From Bombyx mori (lineage: Eukaryota; Arthropoda; Insecta; Lepidoptera; Bombycidae): 64,000 nt of DNA. The notes beneath the pieces were generated by a model. It was not told where the DNA came from, searched no databases, and was given only the letters and a program-made list of their open reading frames with translations. The translations under genes were made by a program, and so were the position numbers. The stretch is from the NCBI RefSeq assembly GCF_030269925.1, contig NC_085127.1:1805501-1869500 (forward strand), given 5' to 3'. Shown one piece after another: positions 60,152-64,000 of this stretch. The stretch's first letter is position 1. Every line of letters starts with the position of its first letter.

Positions 60152-60849
60152 ACATATATTTCGTACTACACTACTCCGCTGTCGTAGAGATCTGAAGTAG
60201 GTCTTAAACTCCAATACTAGAGAGCGTCACTAGCTAATACACCTTTACATTTAATAAATCGATGAAATTTATAGATGTTCCCTTAATTTTTATCTTGTTT
60301 TTATCGTTTTTGTTTCGAAAATACCAGAATATTTGACATTTACTCTATATCTTTCACATCTGGATGCTCAAACGCCGTTCACTCGACGCTATGTAACAAT
60401 TATGTGGTTACACATTGACTGGGATATCTAGGTTGACCTTAGATTCCGACTCTATCCTCGCAAAGCTAAAGGCTTGAAGTTGAAATGACCCCCCATAAGA
60501 GATGCAACCGCTATCTATAATGTCAACAGTAATTATTTTAGTATTAAGCAATGCCATTTGTAACTTCTCAGTAATTCGTGAGTAAAACATGGGAAGATAT
60601 TTATGTCGCTTCAAGCATTCACTGTGCGGCTGGCCTTAATTGGTGTGTGCTCATCAAATATTGGTCGTCAGTCTGCTGGCGGTGTCCGTATGACTCACGG
60701 CTATGGGAAAGCCATGTAATAGCAAACGCTAACAAGTTAAAGCGATGTATATTATTGTAGAAATATAGAAAGCTAAAGTTTCTTTAACGTGGAAGTTCGA
60801 CATTTAAATAAAGTCTTCTGTTAAATTTAAGCTGCTAATACTCGTGAAC

Positions 60850-61024
60850 AAGTTCACGGTCTCGTGGTGTTAAATGGTTACTGCAGCCCATAGACATCAC
60901 ACCGTGAATGCCGGAAATGGCCTCCAAATCAATATAACCCCGAGTGCTCTGAGATCAATATAAGATTTATAGCAAAACGGCCATCCCGCCCTTCAAACTA
61001 AAACTCATGCTGCTCTGAGAAATA
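60850..61024 (-). mobile_element. Bm1-like SINE, strongly diverged
   Basis: 'ggtctcgtggtgttaaatgg' and 'ccatcccgcccttcaaacta'. Confidence 0.55.
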
Positions 61025-61063
61025 AAATTTTGCATCGATCGATCAGCACGAGTACATTGCACA

Positions 61064-61284
61064 TACTTTGCCACGCACCATCCGGCTTTGGAATGAGCTC
61101 CCCTCCACGGTGTTTTCCGAGCGCTATGACATGTCCTTCTTCAAACGAGGCTTGCTGAGACTACTTAATGGTAGGCAGCGACTTGTCTCTGCCCCTGACA
61201 TTGCTGACGTCCATGAGCAACGGTGACCATTTACCAACAGGTGGGCCGTATGCTCGTCTGCCTACAAGGGCAATAAAAAAAAAA
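61064..61284 (+). mobile_element. LINE 3' end (family A)
   Basis: 'actttgccacgcaccatccg' to 'gcctacaagggcaataaaaa'. Confidence 0.86.
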
Positions 61285-61908
61285 TTCGAGGTCCTTTAGG
61301 TCACGGTGACTTATAGACCCCGAAAGCTAAATGTTTTTACAGACATACAGACTTCGATCGTGAATCGAACCTTGTAGAGTTGCAGTTAGGGACCAGGCCG
61401 AAGAGCTGATAAAAAATTTGTGGTTTTATAATTGTGACCCACGGCCATCATCCAGGGAGAAAATATGGACCAGACTAGACGCTGCTTGTTTTCAGTTTCG
61501 TCTGAACGTTGTTTACGACTGCAAAAACAACCAATAGATTTTATTCGTTCAAAATACTTTTTGTCATTGAAAGATGAGTTTGGAAGTTACCAATCAGCGA
61601 AGTAGGCTCAGAAAGTTATTTTTAAACTAAAACCAAACAAAAGAGACGACGACTCAGAACTCAGCGAAACAGACAGACAGATAGCAATTTACGATACAGC
61701 ATTAGTGACTAGAAAAGCAAATTAATTATGCAGAGGTCGAGGGGGCCCGGGTAAAGGAACGACTGTTTTTTAATTATTTTGCTTTGCATGTGACAAGCCG
61801 TAATGGACGTCGAATAAAAATTTAATATGCTTTGTATTTGATGGGTAGGACAAGAAAATCACTTTTGAAGAAGATATGGGTGATGAAGATATACAGGTGA
61901 TTCACCAT
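61285..61908. other. Stretch without recognised genes
   Basis: Unremarkable AT-rich DNA with a short GC block 'gagggggcccgggtaaagg' near 61740. Confidence 0.45.
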
Positions 61909-62006
61909 TTTTTTGTTATTGCTTAGGTGGGTGGACGATCTCACGGCCTACCTGGTGTTAAGTAGTTACCGGAGCCCATAGACATCTACAAAGTAAATGT
62001 CACCGT
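61909..62006 (-). mobile_element. Bm1 SINE, 3' fragment
   Basis: 'tattgcttaggtgggtggac' to 'catagacatctacaaagtaa'. A LINE family-A tail follows directly in the opposite direction. Confidence 0.82.
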
Positions 62007-62063
62007 AAAATGCCATTAGGTGGGCCGTATGCTCGTTTGCCTACACGGGCAATAAAAAAAAAA
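62007..62063 (+). mobile_element. LINE family-A tail fragment
   Basis: 'cattaggtgggccgtatgct' and 'gcctacacgggcaataaaaa'. Confidence 0.75.
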
Positions 62064-62597
62064 GCGTTGTTGCTGACGCGAGGTGATTCCTCTATCTAGA
62101 CATTGTGAATTCGATTCAAACAAGATATTGTAATGAGAGTACATTATATTATATTGTACTTAGTATTTTTAGAATTTTTCCGAAATTTTACATCAGAAAA
62201 TGTTTATGCTTAATTCTTCGAAAGTAGTGATAATCTCGTAAAACAAAAAATCCAAACACAAATAAATTTTTCGAAAATAGTACGAGTAATACATGTGTGC
62301 ATTTAATTTTTAACAAAAAGCACTTATATGAAACTCATGTTTCTCACATGGAAATTGAAGGCCATTCAGCCTGTTCACCCCTTATTTAACCCCTTTATGG
62401 GTGATTTTGCGAAATATTCTTTAGTAGATGGCTACAATGTAAAGGCATAAACCTTTTAAAAGGCAAATTTCCAGGATTATAAGCCCAGGCGGCTAAGCTC
62501 TGCGTTGACGAATCAATCGCTGAAGTAAAATAAATAGTTAGAATATTAAAACGTCAACGACTTTTTATTATCTTAGAATACGAGAGACCTATAGATA

Positions 62598-62775
62598 CAG
62601 CCCATTGAGTTAGTTGCCGAATCGATTCTGACCCGGTGGTAGATTCTGCGAAGCACTGCTCTTGCTAGAACTATTAGCAAACTTATAGTTCAAATCGGTG
62701 AGCTCACCTAATTAATGCCAGGTGGTGTGTGGTGGGAGCCAGAATGGGCTATTCCGCTCGTAATAGGTAGAAGAA
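62598..62775 (+). mobile_element. LINE fragment (family B)
   Basis: 'acagcccattgagttagttg', 'gacccggtggtagattctgc', 'gcaagcactgctc'-like stretch and 'taataggtagaagaataaaa'. Confidence 0.6.
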
Positions 62776-62811
62776 TAAAAAAACGTACGAGCAAGTCTTT
62801 TTATTTTAATG

Positions 62812-62910
62812 TGTAGAAAAGTGAGCGGTCTGACAGCTCATCTGCTGTTGAGTGGGTACTTAAGCCCATCACAATGTGGATTCACCTTGAGACATGAGGT
62901 CTAGACCTCA
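62812..62910 (-). mobile_element. Bm1-like fragment, strongly diverged
   Basis: 'gacagctcatctgctgttga', 'ttaagcccatcac', 'caccttgagacatgaggtct'. Confidence 0.4.
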
Positions 62911-62979
62911 TAATCCCAACTCGTTATTAGAAAAGTTGTTGCAAGCGGAAATAAACAAATAAATAAAACATATTCGTGT

Positions 62980-63715
62980 ATTATTTAATGAATGTGGAGA
63001 AAATACCTTTACTAACAACTAACATATAATATTACTGTTATTCACGTTATAAAAGATAATAATAACATAATTATTTTTTTATTTTGGTTATTTGTTTCAA
63101 GAAACACCTTTTTTCCTAATGGAAAACTCGGAAGTTTTTCAGTATTCCTCACCTGTAACTACCAGGAACTCATAACGCAAAAGAGGTCTCCGTTAGCTAC
63201 CTGCTTGCTTAACGAAGTAATATCGCTGTCTCGCTTCCACTCTCCGATGCAATCATCGTAACTGCTTCGTTCCCGTAATATTGGATGATGTTATAGCTTT
63301 ACGGGAAATGCTTAAGCCTTATTTTACTATACGAAAGTGGTCGTGGAAACTTCGAATGAGATAGTCGTTTTTATCAGTAATGTTTTAAGTACAAGCATAA
63401 TACTTCATATTTTAAGGTTCGGAAATTCGATTAGATATTCGAAGATTTTATTACAAACGAAAAAAAAAAATTTACGCTATAAAACAAAATAACCACTCTT
63501 GACAAAAAAGAATGTACGATGATAATTAATATTATATTAATATAATGATAATAATATAATAATATGATATTTATATAAGTAATTATGAAAAAAACAGATT
63601 TTAATAACTCAAAATGTCAAAGAACAATCGCTTTTAAAGCGAAGCAATAAAAACTGGAATGGCATACTTTCGTGATCCACATAAATCTGCAGGTATATAG
63701 CGATCAATCAATTTA
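62980..63715. other. Gene-free AT-rich stretch
   Basis: No coding frame, known repeat or regulatory motif was recognised. An AT-only stretch with 'aatataat' repeats lies at 63525-63575. Confidence 0.45.
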
Positions 63716-63729
63716 ATAAAACGTTAATA

Positions 63730-63960
63730 CATTCGTAGGTAAATGAGCGGGTAACGTCACAATACCACGCGAGCCTTCGCGGCCGTAAATCAGGAGCTGA
63801 GGCCGATTACCCGGCGGCATCCGGAAGCGGAGTCGATGCACCCCCCACACTCGCAGACCCGCAGCTACGAGCGACGAGACAACGCGCGCCCGTGTGCGTG
63901 ACACCGATACTGTGAAACGCGGAAGCAACACATTAACACACATTTTCCACTCACACAACC
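63730..63960 (-). promoter_or_regulatory. CpG-rich patch, possible 5' end of a neighbouring gene
   Basis: Much GC-richer than the surroundings, with many CpGs ('cgcgagccttcgcggccg', 'cgacgagacaacgcgcgccc'). A minus-strand frame (63958-63713, 81 codons) starts MCEWKMCVNVLL, but the codon pattern is not convincing. A first non-coding exon or promoter is the more likely reading. Confidence 0.3.
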
Positions 63961-64000
63961 GCGTTTAGACTCGTCTGTATACGTCTGTGCTTCCTATGTG

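Overview
ORGANISM. The window looks like nuclear DNA of a silkworm (Bombyx mori or a close relative). It is AT-rich, genes have long introns with GT-AG junctions, and it is littered with more than twenty copies of the Bombyx SINE Bm1 (recognised by its head 'tactggtggtaggacctctt', its body 'gaagcagtaatgcgtttcgg' and its tail 'ccacccatctaagcaataaa'), plus LINE 3' ends, Helitron-like pieces and DNA-transposon remnants. No bacterial, organellar, CRISPR or rRNA signal was seen. HOST GENES. Two genes are arranged head to head. (1) A 12-exon gene on the minus strand (CDS 32023 down to 3000, 687 aa when spliced) encodes a myotubularin-related protein of the MTMR10/11/12 group: a GRAM/PH domain followed by a catalytically dead phosphatase domain. 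All exon phases join without a frameshift. (2) A 7-exon gene on the plus strand (33128 to 39048, 341 aa) encodes an RNF126/RNF115-type E3 ubiquitin ligase with an N-terminal zinc ribbon and a C-terminal RING-H2 finger. About 1.1 kb separates the two start codons and should hold a shared, divergent promoter. MOBILE DNA. The most striking item is a 7.4-kb DNA transposon (4405-11840) sitting inside a Bm1 SINE inside an intron of the MTMR10-like gene. It has 420-bp near-identical terminal inverted repeats, a 3-bp TAA target duplication, and a 4-exon gene whose 1584-aa reading frame is unbroken; the C-terminal motifs (HEEADT, DSD, TGND) fit the XPG-nuclease-like transposases of the Academ superfamily. 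Its left end carries an extra tandem copy of the inverted-repeat unit. Further elements are a decayed PIF/Harbinger transposon (54353-57295), hAT-like MITEs (15445-15830, 53412-53669), a 1-kb element with 19-bp inverted repeats (12289-13276), hairpin MITEs, a foldback family near 47.5, 54 and 57.7 kb, and a 425-bp retroelement with a perfect 14-bp target duplication (44186-44610). LAYOUT. 1-3 kb: downstream of the MTMR10-like gene. 3-32 kb: the MTMR10-like gene and its repeat-filled introns, including exon-like islands of unknown origin in intron 2 (24721-29097). 33-39.5 kb: the RNF126-like gene. 39.5-64 kb: gene-poor DNA made mostly of transposon debris, with one exon-like coding stretch on the minus strand at 46650-46874 and a CpG-rich patch at 63.73-63.96 kb that may be the 5' end of a neighbouring gene. 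LIMITS. Exon borders were set by eye from splice consensus, phase and family similarity recalled from memory; no database search was run.
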